A DNA stretch of 16,358 bases from Clostridia bacterium. GTDB lineage: Bacteria > Bacillota > Clostridia > Monoglobales > Firm-18. The notes beneath the pieces were generated by a model, which searched no databases, was not told the origin of the DNA, and saw only the letters and a list, made by a program, of their open reading frames with translations. A program made the translations under genes and the position numbers. The stretch is from NCBI GenBank assembly GCA_017408205.1, contig JAFQVC010000006.1, positions 1 to 16,358 on the forward strand, in the 5' to 3' direction. The stretch's first letter is position 1. Every line of letters begins with the position of its first letter. This document shows positions 1 to 8,116 of this stretch, in pieces.

Positions 1-146
1 ATTTTATTTTTCCTATACAGGAAATTTAAAACCGTTAAAAGTGACCTTTTTTACAAATATTTATGGCTGTTTTTCCAAATTATTCTTGTTGATTTAGGTA
101 TATAATATATATTGACCAAATTTTTTCAGGAAAGGTGAAACATAAA
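1..146 (+). promoter_or_regulatory. Upstream region of nagB with a probable promoter
   Basis: AT-rich non-coding stretch ahead of nagB. A perfect TATAAT lies at 101-106, but nothing 16-18 bp upstream resembles TTGACA. An alternative pairing is TTGTTG (86-91) with TATATT (108-113), spacer 16. Either would give a very short leader, so there is no room for a riboswitch. A 6-bp hairpin (TTTCCT 9-14 with AGGAAA 19-24, loop ATAC) lies near the left edge; its role is unknown and it has no T-run directly behind it. The AGGAAAGG at 129-136 is the ribosome binding site for the ATG at 147. Confidence 0.4.
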
Positions 147-869
147 ATGAGAGTTATAATTTGTGAAAACTACGACGAAATGTCATTACAAGGTGCAAAA
201 TTATTTGAAAGTCAGATAAGATTAAAACCAAACAGTATATTAGGTCTTGCTACAGGCTCAACTCCAATCGGCATGTATCAGAACTTAATTAAAATGTATA
301 AAGAAGAGGGTTTGGATTTCAGCAAAATCACTTCATTTAACTTGGACGAATATTATCCGATTTCTCAGGACAACGACCAGAGTTACAGATACTTTATGAA
401 CGAACAGTTGTTTAACCATATAAACATTGATAAAGAAAAAACTTTTGTTCCAAACGGTGAAGCAAAAGATGCAGATTTAGAGTGCGAACAATACGAAGAA
501 AAACTTGCTCAGTACGGCGGAGTTGACATTCAACTTTTAGGTATTGGCAGAAACGGTCACATCGGCTTTAACGAACCAGGTGACAAACTATATGCATCTA
601 CTCACAAAACAGGTCTTACCGAGGATACAATCGAAGCAAACTCAAGATTTTTTGCAGACATTAAAGATGTTCCCACACAGGCGTTAACTATGGGTATCGG
701 CTCAATTATGAAAGCAAAAACAATTGTACTTTTAGCAAGCGGCAAGAACAAACACGATGCCGTAAAAGCACTTTTAGACGATTACATTACAACAGAAATT
801 CCGTGTACTTTATTAAAAGCACACCCTGATTTTATATTAATCTGCGACAAGGACGCATACGAAGGATAA
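147..869 (+). CDS. nagB: Glucosamine-6-phosphate deaminase
   Basis: Converts glucosamine-6-phosphate to fructose-6-phosphate plus ammonia, linking amino-sugar breakdown to glycolysis in the cytosol. The 240-residue protein has the NagB landmarks: the phosphate-binding GLATGSTP (33-40), the LDEYY motif with the ring-opening acid D67, and GIGRNGHIGFNEP (132-144) with H138 and E143. The residue matching E. coli D141 is Asn (N136); from memory this is usual in Gram-positive NagB, so I do not read it as a defect. It is about 25 residues shorter than E. coli NagB, as in the short Bacillus type. The ATG at 147 is chosen over an in-frame GTG at 135, because AGGAAAGG sits at the right distance from the ATG and the GTG overlaps that site. 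No nagA lies in the window. The next gene begins 4 bp after the stop, so the two are probably co-transcribed. Confidence 0.95.
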   Translation: MRVIICENYDEMSLQGAKLFESQIRLKPNSILGLATGSTPIGMYQNLIKMYKEEGLDFSKITSFNLDEYYPISQDNDQSYRYFMNEQLFNHINIDKEKTFVPNGEAKDADLECEQYEEKLAQYGGVDIQLLGIGRNGHIGFNEPGDKLYASTHKTGLTEDTIEANSRFFADIKDVPTQALTMGIGSIMKAKTIVLLASGKNKHDAVKALLDDYITTEIPCTLLKAHPDFILICDKDAYEG

Positions 870-873
870 GAAA

Positions 874-1908
874 ATGATATCTGCCGAAAAACTGCTTAAC
901 AGAAAACCGTTACAATTTAATATGGAAAGTTCTGCCCGTCTTTTAAAGGGTAAAACCGTAATTGTTACAGGTGGCAGCGGTTCAATAGGCAGCGAACTTT
1001 GTATTCAGATTCATAAAGCCGAGCCAAAAAAACTTGTAATTTTAGACATTAACGAAAACAACAGTTATATGTTGTATAAAAAGTTAGGAATGGCAGACAA
1101 CGTAAAAATCGAAATTGCAAACATAAGGGAAAGGGAAAAAGTCTTTTCCCTTTTTCGCAAATATAAACCTGATTTCGTGTTCCACGCTGCCGCCCACAAA
1201 CACGTTCCGTTAATGGAGGAGTGTCCTGACGAGGCGGTAAAAAACAACATTTTCGGCACACTTAATGTTATGGACGCCTGTGTTGACTGCGAAGTTAAAA
1301 AAATGATTTTAATTTCCACAGACAAAGCGGCAAATCCCAAAAGCGTAATGGGTGCCACAAAGCGTTTTTGCGAAATGATGATACAGAGTAAAAGTTCAGC
1401 CAAAACTGTTTTTTCTGCAGTCCGTTTCGGAAATGTCCTCGGTTCTGACGGAAGCGTAATTCCCATATTTCTGCAACAGATAGACGCAGGGGGACCCGTT
1501 ACAATTACAGACAAAAACATTACACGCTTTTTTATGACGGTTACCGAAGCGGTAGGACTAATCTTAGAAACTACTGTTTTCGCAAGCCAGGGTGAAATAT
1601 ATGTTCTCGATATGGGTGAAAGCATAAGCATATTAACCCTTGCAGAAAACCTTATTAAATTAAAGGGATATGCTCCGTATCAGGATATAGACATTATTGA
1701 AACAGGAATGAGAACAGGAGAAAAATTACACGAACAACTGCTTATCAATCCCGCTGCTGCAGAAAAGTCGCAGAATAAATCCATAATGATTGACGGAAAA
1801 CAAGTCTTTAATTCACAGGATATTGACAAAAAGTTGGATTTGTTAAGAAATTCATTGTCAAAAACCAACGAAAATATTAAGGAAACTCTTAAAAAATCCA
1901 TTGACTAA
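874..1908 (+). CDS. Soluble UDP-N-acetylglucosamine 4,6-dehydratase-like protein (CapD/PglF/WbpM catalytic domain)
   Basis: Extended short-chain dehydrogenase of the polysaccharide biosynthesis family; the likely reaction is NAD-dependent 4,6-dehydration of a UDP-amino sugar for a surface glycan. Residues 33-39 (GGSGSIG) form the NAD-binding glycine loop. HAAAHKHVPLME (104-115) is a family signature. The active-site stretch STDKAANPKSVMGATKR (148-164) has Met159 and Lys163 where classical SDRs have Tyr and Lys. This Met-Lys form is characteristic of the long membrane-bound CapD/WbpM/PglF enzymes, whereas PseB/FlaA1 retain Tyr. At 344 residues it is only the catalytic domain: the N-terminal transmembrane segments and first Rossmann region of the long enzymes are absent, and no hydrophobic segment is visible. 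It lies 4 bp after nagB with AAGGA near 860-865 as ribosome binding site. Family placement is firm; the exact substrate is inferred. Confidence 0.82.
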   Translation: MISAEKLLNRKPLQFNMESSARLLKGKTVIVTGGSGSIGSELCIQIHKAEPKKLVILDINENNSYMLYKKLGMADNVKIEIANIREREKVFSLFRKYKPDFVFHAAAHKHVPLMEECPDEAVKNNIFGTLNVMDACVDCEVKKMILISTDKAANPKSVMGATKRFCEMMIQSKSSAKTVFSAVRFGNVLGSDGSVIPIFLQQIDAGGPVTITDKNITRFFMTVTEAVGLILETTVFASQGEIYVLDMGESISILTLAENLIKLKGYAPYQDIDIIETGMRTGEKLHEQLLINPAAAEKSQNKSIMIDGKQVFNSQDIDKKLDLLRNSLSKTNENIKETLKKSID

Positions 1909-1929
1909 CAGTAATAATTGTAGTATAAT
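1901..1929 (+). promoter_or_regulatory. Sigma-A-type promoter of serC-serA
   Basis: TTGACT (1901-1906) and TATAAT (1924-1929) are separated by exactly 17 bp, a near-perfect vegetative promoter. The -35 box overlaps the last codons and the stop of the preceding dehydratase gene, so serC-serA can be transcribed independently of nagB. Predicted initiation near 1936 leaves a leader of roughly 30 nt, too short for a riboswitch or T-box. Confidence 0.85.
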
Positions 1930-1968
1930 TAATTAATATGTTATATTTTTAACAAAGGGGAGAGTAAA

Positions 1969-3051
1969 ATGAACAGAGTTTATAATTTTTCAGCAGGCCC
2001 ATCTATGTTACCTGAGTCTGCACTAAAAAAAGCAGCAGATGAGATGCTTTGCTGCGGTAATTCAGGAATGAGCGTTATGGAGATGAGCCACCGTTCAAAA
2101 GACTACGAAGCAATTATTAACGAGGCGGAATCTTTATTAAGAGAACTTATGAACATTCCCGAAAACTATAAAGTATTATTCCTGCAGGGCGGTGCTTCCA
2201 GCCAGTTTGCAATGGTTCCGCTAAACCTAATCGGCAGAACAGGCAAAGCAGACTTTGTTATCACAGGTCAGTGGGCTAAAAAAGCATATCAGGAAGCATC
2301 AAGATACGGTGAAGCAGTTAAAATCGCATCAAGTGAAGATGCAGTATTTAACTACATACCAAAATTAGACAAATCAACATTCTCTAAGGATGCTTCATAT
2401 TTCCACATTACAACAAACAACACAATTTACGGTACAAGATATACAACTTTGCCTGACACAGGCGACGTTCCGTTGGTTGCAGATATGTCATCAAACATCT
2501 TATCAGAAGTTTACGACGTATCAAAATTCGGTTTAATTTATGCAGGTGCACAAAAGAATATGGGACCTGCAGGTCTTACAGTTGCAATTATCCGTGAAGA
2601 CTTAATCGGAAATCCTTTAGACATTACACCAACAATGTTTAACTACGAAACACATGCTAAAAACGGTTCAATGTTTAACACACCGCCAACATATTCAATC
2701 TACATTATGAAACTTGTACTTGAATGGTTAAAAGGTATCGGCGGTATCCCTGCCATTCAGAAAGTCAACGAAGAAAAAGCAAAAATTCTTTATGATTTCT
2801 TAGACAGTTCTTCATTGTTCAAAGGTACAGTTGTTAAAGAAGACAGATCAATTATGAACGTACCTTTCGTTACAGGTGACGATGAATTAAATGCAGAATT
2901 TATTAAAACTGCATCAAGCAAGGGCTTTGTTAACTTAAAAGGTCACAGAAGCGTTGGCGGTATGAGAGCAAGTATCTATAACGCAATGCCTACAGAAGGC
3001 GTTATCGCACTTGTTGAATTAATGAAAGATTTCGAAGCAAGTCACAAATAA
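1969..3051 (+). CDS. serC: Phosphoserine aminotransferase
   Basis: PLP enzyme that transfers the amino group of glutamate to 3-phosphohydroxypyruvate, giving O-phospho-L-serine; second step of serine synthesis, in the cytosol. The 360 residues match the usual family length. Seen in order: N-terminal NFSAGPSMLP (6-15), the substrate/PLP segment MEMSHRSKDYEAI (37-49), FLQGGASSQFAMVP (71-84), and the PLP lysine K196 in YAGAQKNMGPAGL. The C-terminal GHRSVGGMRASIYNAMP contains the arginines expected to bind the substrate carboxylate and phosphate. ATG at 1969 follows AAGGGGAG at good spacing and sits behind a consensus promoter. serA follows 24 bp downstream, so SerC and the enzyme making its substrate come from one transcript. 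No serB phosphatase is present in the window. Confidence 0.97.
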   Translation: MNRVYNFSAGPSMLPESALKKAADEMLCCGNSGMSVMEMSHRSKDYEAIINEAESLLRELMNIPENYKVLFLQGGASSQFAMVPLNLIGRTGKADFVITGQWAKKAYQEASRYGEAVKIASSEDAVFNYIPKLDKSTFSKDASYFHITTNNTIYGTRYTTLPDTGDVPLVADMSSNILSEVYDVSKFGLIYAGAQKNMGPAGLTVAIIREDLIGNPLDITPTMFNYETHAKNGSMFNTPPTYSIYIMKLVLEWLKGIGGIPAIQKVNEEKAKILYDFLDSSSLFKGTVVKEDRSIMNVPFVTGDDELNAEFIKTASSKGFVNLKGHRSVGGMRASIYNAMPTEGVIALVELMKDFEASHK

Positions 3052-3075
3052 TTTTTCGAGAAGAGGTTTTTGTTA

Positions 3076-4239
3076 ATGTATAATATTCAGACTCTAAATA
3101 AAATTTCAAAAACAGGTCTTGGTCAGTTAAATCCTGACAAATACACCTGTGCAGACGAGATTGCAAATCCCGATGCCATAATTTTAAGAAGTTTTTCAAT
3201 GCACGAAATGGAACTTCCAAAATCATTACTTGCAGTTGCAAGAGCAGGTGCCGGTGTAAACAACATTCCAATTGACAAATGCAGTGAGCAGGGCGTAGTT
3301 GTATTTAACACTCCCGGTGCTAACGCAAATGCCGTTAAGGAACTTGTTATCGCTTCACTTTTACTTGCATCAAGAAAAGTTGCTGCAGGTATTGAATGGG
3401 TTAAAGGACAAAAAGATGCAGGTGACACTTTGTCAAAAGTAGTTGAAAAAGGTAAGTCTTCATTTGCAGGTCCTGAAATCAAAGGTAAAAAATTAGGCGT
3501 AATCGGTCTTGGTGCAATCGGCGTTATGGTATGTAACTCTGCTTACGCTCTTGGTATGGAAGTAATCGGCTATGACCCGTACATTTCTGTTGACGCAGCA
3601 TGGGGCTTGTCAAGAGCAGTAAAAAGAGCAACTACACTAAAAGAAATTTATGAAACTTGTGATTATATTACATTACATATTCCGCTTAATAATGAAACAA
3701 GAGGAATGATTGGTGAAGAAACATTAAAATCAACTAAAGACGGCGTAAGAATTCTTAACTTCTCACGTGGCGAGTTGGTTGACACACAAGCAATAATCGA
3801 TGCAATTAAATCAGGTAAAGTTGCAAGTTATGTAACAGATTTCCCAACTGCAGAAATGCTTGATGTAGAAAACATTACACCAATGCCTCACCTTGGCGCA
3901 TCAACACCTGAAAGTGAAGAAAACTGCGCATATATGGCGGCAAACGAGTTAAAACAATACCTTGAATTTGGTAACATTGTTAACTCAGTTAACTTCCCCA
4001 ACTGCTCAATGCCTATGGAAACAAAATTCCGTGTTTGCATTATTCACAAAAACATTCCTAATATGTTGGGACAGGTTAGCACAATGTTTGCAGATGCAGG
4101 AATTAACATCTGCCACATGATTAACAAAAGCAAAGGCGACAATGCTTACACATTAGTTGATGTTGATGAGCCCTGCGACAGTATCGTAGAAAAAATCAAT
4201 GGTATTGACGGCATACTTTCAACAAGAGTTATAAGATAA
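3076..4239 (+). CDS. serA: D-3-phosphoglycerate dehydrogenase with C-terminal ACT domain
   Basis: NAD-dependent oxidation of 3-phosphoglycerate to 3-phosphohydroxypyruvate, the first committed step of serine synthesis. The 387-residue protein has the split substrate domain of D-2-hydroxyacid dehydrogenases (ARAGAGVNNIPIDKC, 55-69), the Rossmann loop GLGAIG (144-149), catalytic R231 in NFSRGELVD, E260 in DFPTAE and H272 in PMPHLGAST. The loop between Glu and His is shorter than in E. coli SerA. Residues about 317-387 form an ACT domain (KFRVCIIHKNIPNMLGQVS start), the usual site of serine feedback control; the longer intervening domain of the longest SerA enzymes is missing. ATG at 3076 is chosen over a TTG at 3070 because AGAAGAGG (3058-3066) is correctly spaced for it. 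Serine inhibition is inferred, not shown. Confidence 0.95.
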   Translation: MYNIQTLNKISKTGLGQLNPDKYTCADEIANPDAIILRSFSMHEMELPKSLLAVARAGAGVNNIPIDKCSEQGVVVFNTPGANANAVKELVIASLLLASRKVAAGIEWVKGQKDAGDTLSKVVEKGKSSFAGPEIKGKKLGVIGLGAIGVMVCNSAYALGMEVIGYDPYISVDAAWGLSRAVKRATTLKEIYETCDYITLHIPLNNETRGMIGEETLKSTKDGVRILNFSRGELVDTQAIIDAIKSGKVASYVTDFPTAEMLDVENITPMPHLGASTPESEENCAYMAANELKQYLEFGNIVNSVNFPNCSMPMETKFRVCIIHKNIPNMLGQVSTMFADAGINICHMINKSKGDNAYTLVDVDEPCDSIVEKINGIDGILSTRVIR

Positions 4240-4244
4240 TAAAT

Positions 4245-4271
4245 AAACGCGTGGTTTTACCACGCGTTTTT
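4245..4271 (+). terminator. Rho-independent terminator after serA
   Basis: A perfect 11-bp stem (AAACGCGTGGT 4245-4255 with ACCACGCGTTT 4259-4269) with a 3-nt loop, ending in a run of five T (4267-4271). It begins 5 bp after the serA stop and ends 16 bp before the nth start, so it separates the serine operon from nth, although read-through is possible. Confidence 0.9.
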
Positions 4272-4287
4272 CATAAGAGGAAAACCT

Positions 4288-4911
4288 ATGACTAAGTATT
4301 TAAATGAAATTATAGACATCTTAAATAACGAGTACGGCGATGCCGACTGCACACTTAACTACGAGGACACATTGCAACTTTTAATTGCAACTCAACTGGC
4401 AGCACAGTGCACCGATGCAAGAGTAAATATAGTTATGGTAGATTTAGTTAAAAAATACCCTGACGTATATGCTTTTGCAAATGCAGATTTAAATGAACTT
4501 ATGGACGATATCCATTCAACAGGTTTTTACAGAAACAAGGCAAAAAACATTATCGCCTGCTGCAAAAAGATTATTTCTGATTTCGGAGGTAAAGTGCCGG
4601 GCAATATGAAAGACCTGCTGACTCTGCCGGGTGTAGGACGGAAGACCGCTAACTTAATTTTAGGCGAGGCATTTGGAATACCGGGTATTGTAGTTGACAC
4701 ACACGCAGGACGTCTTGCAAGGCGTATGGGACTTACCAAAAACACAGACCCTACAAAAGTAGAGTTTGATTTATTAAAAATCATTCCAAAAGAACACCAG
4801 ACTCTTTTCTGCCACCAGTTAGTTGAACACGGAAGAAAATACTGCAAGGCACAAAGACCTGATTGTGAAAACTGTCCATTAAATACAATATGCAAAAAGA
4901 GAGGCTTGTAA
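4288..4911 (+). CDS. nth: Endonuclease III (DNA glycosylase/AP lyase)
   Basis: Base-excision-repair enzyme that removes oxidised pyrimidines and cuts the strand at the abasic site. The 207-residue length is typical. The helix-hairpin-helix LPGVGRKTANLIL (113-125) carries the Schiff-base lysine K119, and VVDTHAGRLARRMG (135-148) the catalytic aspartate D137. Four cysteines C186, C193, C196 and C202 have the exact C-X6-C-X2-C-X5-C spacing of the C-terminal [4Fe-4S] cluster. Start chosen for AAGAGG 8 bp upstream. The gene stands directly after the serA terminator with no room for a promoter between; it depends on read-through or on a promoter inside the end of serA. It converges with pcrA, another DNA-repair gene, 9 bp away. 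Confidence 0.97.
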   Translation: MTKYLNEIIDILNNEYGDADCTLNYEDTLQLLIATQLAAQCTDARVNIVMVDLVKKYPDVYAFANADLNELMDDIHSTGFYRNKAKNIIACCKKIISDFGGKVPGNMKDLLTLPGVGRKTANLILGEAFGIPGIVVDTHAGRLARRMGLTKNTDPTKVEFDLLKIIPKEHQTLFCHQLVEHGRKYCKAQRPDCENCPLNTICKKRGL

Positions 4912-4922
4912 TCCTCTCTTTT
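4895..4922. terminator. Shared bidirectional terminator between nth and pcrA
   Basis: A perfect 10-bp stem, AAAAGAGAGG (4895-4904) with CCTCTCTTTT (4913-4922), and an 8-nt loop. It is flanked by A-tracts and T-tracts so it reads as a terminator on both strands (five U on the minus strand, four on the plus). The nth stop (4909-4911) lies in the loop and the pcrA stop (minus strand, 4921-4923) at the stem base, so two convergent genes share one signal. Confidence 0.85.
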
Positions 4923-7083
4923 ATAATATCTCTAACTTCGCGTAAGCCGCCATTAAGTTCTTAGTTCCTACTGTGTCAAATGCAATTTCCAGATGCCAGT
5001 CATTTCCCACCGCAGTTGCTTTTAATATCATACCTTTACCGAATTTGTTGTGTTTCACCATCTGACCTACGCTGTATGTAACACCGCCCGAAACGGTCTT
5101 TTTACTGTCAAGGGTGATTTTATTGTATTTAACTGGTGAAATATAACTGTTTGTGATTTCCTTTTTAATCTCTGTTTTAAATGGAATGTCAATTAAATTA
5201 TCGTCTATTTCATCTACAAATCGTGATGGCTTGTTGTAACTTACCGCACCAAACAATGTCCTTGACTGGGTACAGGTTATAAACAGTTTTTTCTTTGCTC
5301 TTGTTATTCCTACATAGCAAAGGCGTCTTTCCTCCTCCAGTTCTTCGTTAGAACCAATTGACATATAACTGGGGAACAGTCCCTCCTCCATTCCGCACAT
5401 AAATACTACGGGAAATTCCAGTCCCTTTGCGCTGTGAAGTGTCATTAAAACAACAACCTCTTGTGATTCGTCGTAGTTATCAACATCGGCTACCAAAGAA
5501 ATTTTTTCAAGATAATTGTTAAGTGTTGCCTCTTCCTTTGGTACAGTTTTTTCAAACTCCATTGCATCTGTTATAAGTTCTTTTATGTTTTCAAGGCGTG
5601 TTGTTGCCTCAACGGTGTTTTCATTCATAAGCATAGCCCCATAGCCCGTTTTTTCAATAACGGTGTCAATCAGTTTTGACACAGGCATATCTTTTGCTAA
5701 TCCCTGAAGTTCCGTCATCATTTTTGCAAATTCGCCCAATTTTCCATCCTCGGACATACAAACATCAAACATACTTATACCTCTGGCGTTTGCAATTTCT
5801 TCGCAGTTTGATACTGTTTTTGCACCTATTCCTCTTTTTGGCTCGTTAATAATTCTTTTAAAGTTAACATTGTCCTGAGGGTTGTTTATCAGTTTAACGT
5901 ATGCTAAAACGTCTTTGATTTCCTTTCGGTCAAAGAACCTTAAGCCCCCAAGGACGCGGTAGGGAACAGCGTTTTGTATAAGCATATTTTCTATAACACG
6001 GGACTGGGCATTAGTACGGTACAACACCGCAAAATCGTTGTAGTTGTAGCCGTCTATTGTCATATTTATAATCTGCTCAGCAATGTAATAACCCTCGTCG
6101 TGCTCGTTTGTGGCACGGTAAAAAGATATTTTTTCACCATCACCGCAATCAGTCCACAGAGTTTTGCCCTTTCTTCCTCTGTTGTTTTTAATAACTCCGT
6201 TTGCAGCATCTAAAATATTTCCCGTTGAACGGTAGTTTTGTTCTAATTTAATAACCGTGCAGTTTTCATACTGTTTTTCAAAGGACAGTATGTTTTCAAT
6301 GTTTGCACCTCGGAATTTATATATACTCTGGTCGTCATCACCTACAACGCAGATGTTTTTATGCCCTGCCGCAAGTAATGTTACCAGTCTGTACTGGGCG
6401 TGGTTTGTGTCCTGATACTCATCTACCATCACATACTTAAATCTCCGCTGATAGTAGGAAAGAACATCATCGTTTTCTTCAAACAGTTTAACGGTAAGCA
6501 TAATTATATCGTCAAAATCAAGAGCGTTATATTTTTTCAGTTTTTCCTGATACAATTCATAAACATCTGCAATAATGTTTAGCCGATAGTCTGTCGCAAA
6601 ATCATTTTTCATATCTTTTGGAAATGTCATTTCGTCTTTTGCCCTCGAAATTTCATTGATAAGTGATTTTGGCTGAAACATTTTATCGTCAATATTAAGT
6701 TCCTTTATGCACTCTTTTACAACAGTCAACTGGTCTGCTCTGTCAAAAATATTAAAGTCTCTTTTGTATCCCAGTTTGTCTATATCACGGCGCAAAAATT
6801 TCACGCACATAGAGTGAAAAGTTGATGCAAAAACATCGTTACCTGCATCACCAAGCATTGTGGTCAGTCTGTTTTTTAGTTCCTGTGCCGCCTTGTTGGT
6901 AAATGTGATTGCAAGTATTTCATAGGGGCGTACGTTTTGTACACCTATTAAATATGCAACTCTGTTAATTAAAACGGTGGTTTTTCCGCTTCCTGCACCT
7001 GCTAAAATAAGCACGGGGCCATCAGTCTTAAAAACCGCTTCCCGCTGTTTGTCGTTTAAATTTGAAAAGGTGGTATCAACCAT
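4921..7083 (-). CDS. pcrA: ATP-dependent 3'-5' DNA helicase, UvrD/PcrA family
   Basis: Superfamily 1A helicase that unwinds DNA in nucleotide excision and mismatch repair and removes recombinase and stalled RNA polymerase. The 720-residue length fits. Visible motifs: Q motif LNDKQREAV (9-17), Walker A AGAGSGKT (28-35, K34), DEYQDTN (221-227), GDDDQSIYKFRGA (248-260), EQNYRS (281-286), and near the C-terminus TLHSAKGLEFPVVF and YVGITRAKKKLF (motifs V and VI). The last about 50 residues (from YSVGQMVKHNKFGKGMI) match the Tudor-like tail that contacts RNA polymerase in PcrA. ATG at 7083 has GGCGGAGGA upstream inside mnmA. It overlaps the mnmA stop by 8 bp, so it is the last gene of the nifS-nifU-mnmA operon. 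ligA and pcrB, its partners in Bacillus, are absent. Confidence 0.96.
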   Translation of the reverse strand: MVDTTFSNLNDKQREAVFKTDGPVLILAGAGSGKTTVLINRVAYLIGVQNVRPYEILAITFTNKAAQELKNRLTTMLGDAGNDVFASTFHSMCVKFLRRDIDKLGYKRDFNIFDRADQLTVVKECIKELNIDDKMFQPKSLINEISRAKDEMTFPKDMKNDFATDYRLNIIADVYELYQEKLKKYNALDFDDIIMLTVKLFEENDDVLSYYQRRFKYVMVDEYQDTNHAQYRLVTLLAAGHKNICVVGDDDQSIYKFRGANIENILSFEKQYENCTVIKLEQNYRSTGNILDAANGVIKNNRGRKGKTLWTDCGDGEKISFYRATNEHDEGYYIAEQIINMTIDGYNYNDFAVLYRTNAQSRVIENMLIQNAVPYRVLGGLRFFDRKEIKDVLAYVKLINNPQDNVNFKRIINEPKRGIGAKTVSNCEEIANARGISMFDVCMSEDGKLGEFAKMMTELQGLAKDMPVSKLIDTVIEKTGYGAMLMNENTVEATTRLENIKELITDAMEFEKTVPKEEATLNNYLEKISLVADVDNYDESQEVVVLMTLHSAKGLEFPVVFMCGMEEGLFPSYMSIGSNEELEEERRLCYVGITRAKKKLFITCTQSRTLFGAVSYNKPSRFVDEIDDNLIDIPFKTEIKKEITNSYISPVKYNKITLDSKKTVSGGVTYSVGQMVKHNKFGKGMILKATAVGNDWHLEIAFDTVGTKNLMAAYAKLEIL

Positions 7084-8116
7084 TAATAATTCCTCCGCCT
7101 ATTACTATGTCGCCGTCATAAAGCACTACGGACTGTCCTTTTGTTATAGCCCTCTGAGGCGTATCAAATACGATTTTTGCATTATCTCCGTCAGGATAAA
7201 CCGTGCAGGGATAATCAGTAGTTCTGTATCTTATTTTTCCCGTGCAGGAAAATGGCTCTTTTGGTGCATCAAAAGGAATGTAATTCATTTTTTCTGCATA
7301 AAGCGTTGTGCCGAACAAGTCCTGGTTGTCAGCGAGGGTTACAGTATTATTAACTGCATCAATGTCGGTAACATAAACGGGCCTGTTAAGTGCTATTCCA
7401 AGTCCTTTTCGCTGACCGATAGTGTAGTTTATAATTCCCTGATGCTGTCCCACAACTGTTCCGTCTTTTAATATAAAGTCACCTTTTTTTTGAGGTCCTT
7501 TTAAATCTGTAATATATCTTACATAATCGTCATCGGGAATAAAGCATATTTCCTGACTGTCCTTTTTGTCTGCAACAGACAGTCCCAGTTCTTTTGCGAC
7601 TTCCCTGGTCTCCGATTTTGTAATATCACAAAGTGGAAAAATAACTTTAGACAGTTGGTACTGTGTAAGTGTATATAAAAAATATGTCTGGTCCTTACTC
7701 TGGTCACCGCATCTTTTAAGAAGATATCTGTCCCCGACTTTTTCAACTTTTGCATAGTGTCCCGTAGCAATATAGTCCGCACCTATCTCTTCGGCGTACT
7801 TTAACATTGCACCGAATTTCAGGTACTGATTACAGTTTACACAAGGGTTTGGTGTGTGCCCCAAAAGGTAACTTTCAACAAAATTGTCTGTTACATTTTC
7901 TTTAAACTGTTTTGTAAAGTCAACAGTATAGTGAGGTATTCCAAGTTTATCCGCAACTGCTTTTGCATCGGCTACGGTGTTCTGGTGGCAACCAACCTCG
8001 TCACTTTCCCAGAGTTTCATAGTGACTCCCGCTACCTCATATCCTGCTTTAAGTAAAAAAACGGCAGATGCAGAACTATCCACACCGCCGCTCATTCCTA
8101 CTAAAACCTTACTCAT
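7076..8116 (-). CDS. mnmA: tRNA-uridine 2-sulfurtransferase MnmA, C-X2-C type
   Basis: Adds the 2-thio group to wobble U34 of tRNA-Lys, -Glu and -Gln through an adenylated intermediate. The 346-residue protein has the PP-loop GMSGGVDSS (7-15), TGHYAK (118-123), and SQEICFIPDD with C191. The first cysteine motif reads NPCVNCN: C92 and C95, where E. coli has Asp99 and Cys102. Three cysteines in this arrangement match the MnmA type reported to bind a [4Fe-4S] cluster in Thermus thermophilus. The start is the ATG at 8116 (MSKVLVG), not an upstream in-frame codon at 8161, because homologues begin there. It overlaps the nifU stop by 8 bp with no clear ribosome binding site, suggesting translation coupled to nifU. 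NifS is the probable sulfur source. Confidence 0.95.
   Translation of the reverse strand: MSKVLVGMSGGVDSSASAVFLLKAGYEVAGVTMKLWESDEVGCHQNTVADAKAVADKLGIPHYTVDFTKQFKENVTDNFVESYLLGHTPNPCVNCNQYLKFGAMLKYAEEIGADYIATGHYAKVEKVGDRYLLKRCGDQSKDQTYFLYTLTQYQLSKVIFPLCDITKSETREVAKELGLSVADKKDSQEICFIPDDDYVRYITDLKGPQKKGDFILKDGTVVGQHQGIINYTIGQRKGLGIALNRPVYVTDIDAVNNTVTLADNQDLFGTTLYAEKMNYIPFDAPKEPFSCTGKIRYRTTDYPCTVYPDGDNAKIVFDTPQRAITKGQSVVLYDGDIVIGGGIING

Noticed and set aside
95..120. A NagR/GntR-type operator overlapping the nagB -10 region (GGT ... ACC)
   Set aside because: The half-sites flank an AT-rich run but do not form a convincing palindrome; AT composition explains the appearance.
1065..1631. A 188-codon open frame on the minus strand inside the dehydratase gene
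   Set aside because: It is antisense to an unmistakable SDR gene, has no ribosome site or family motifs, and its composition looks like an antisense shadow.
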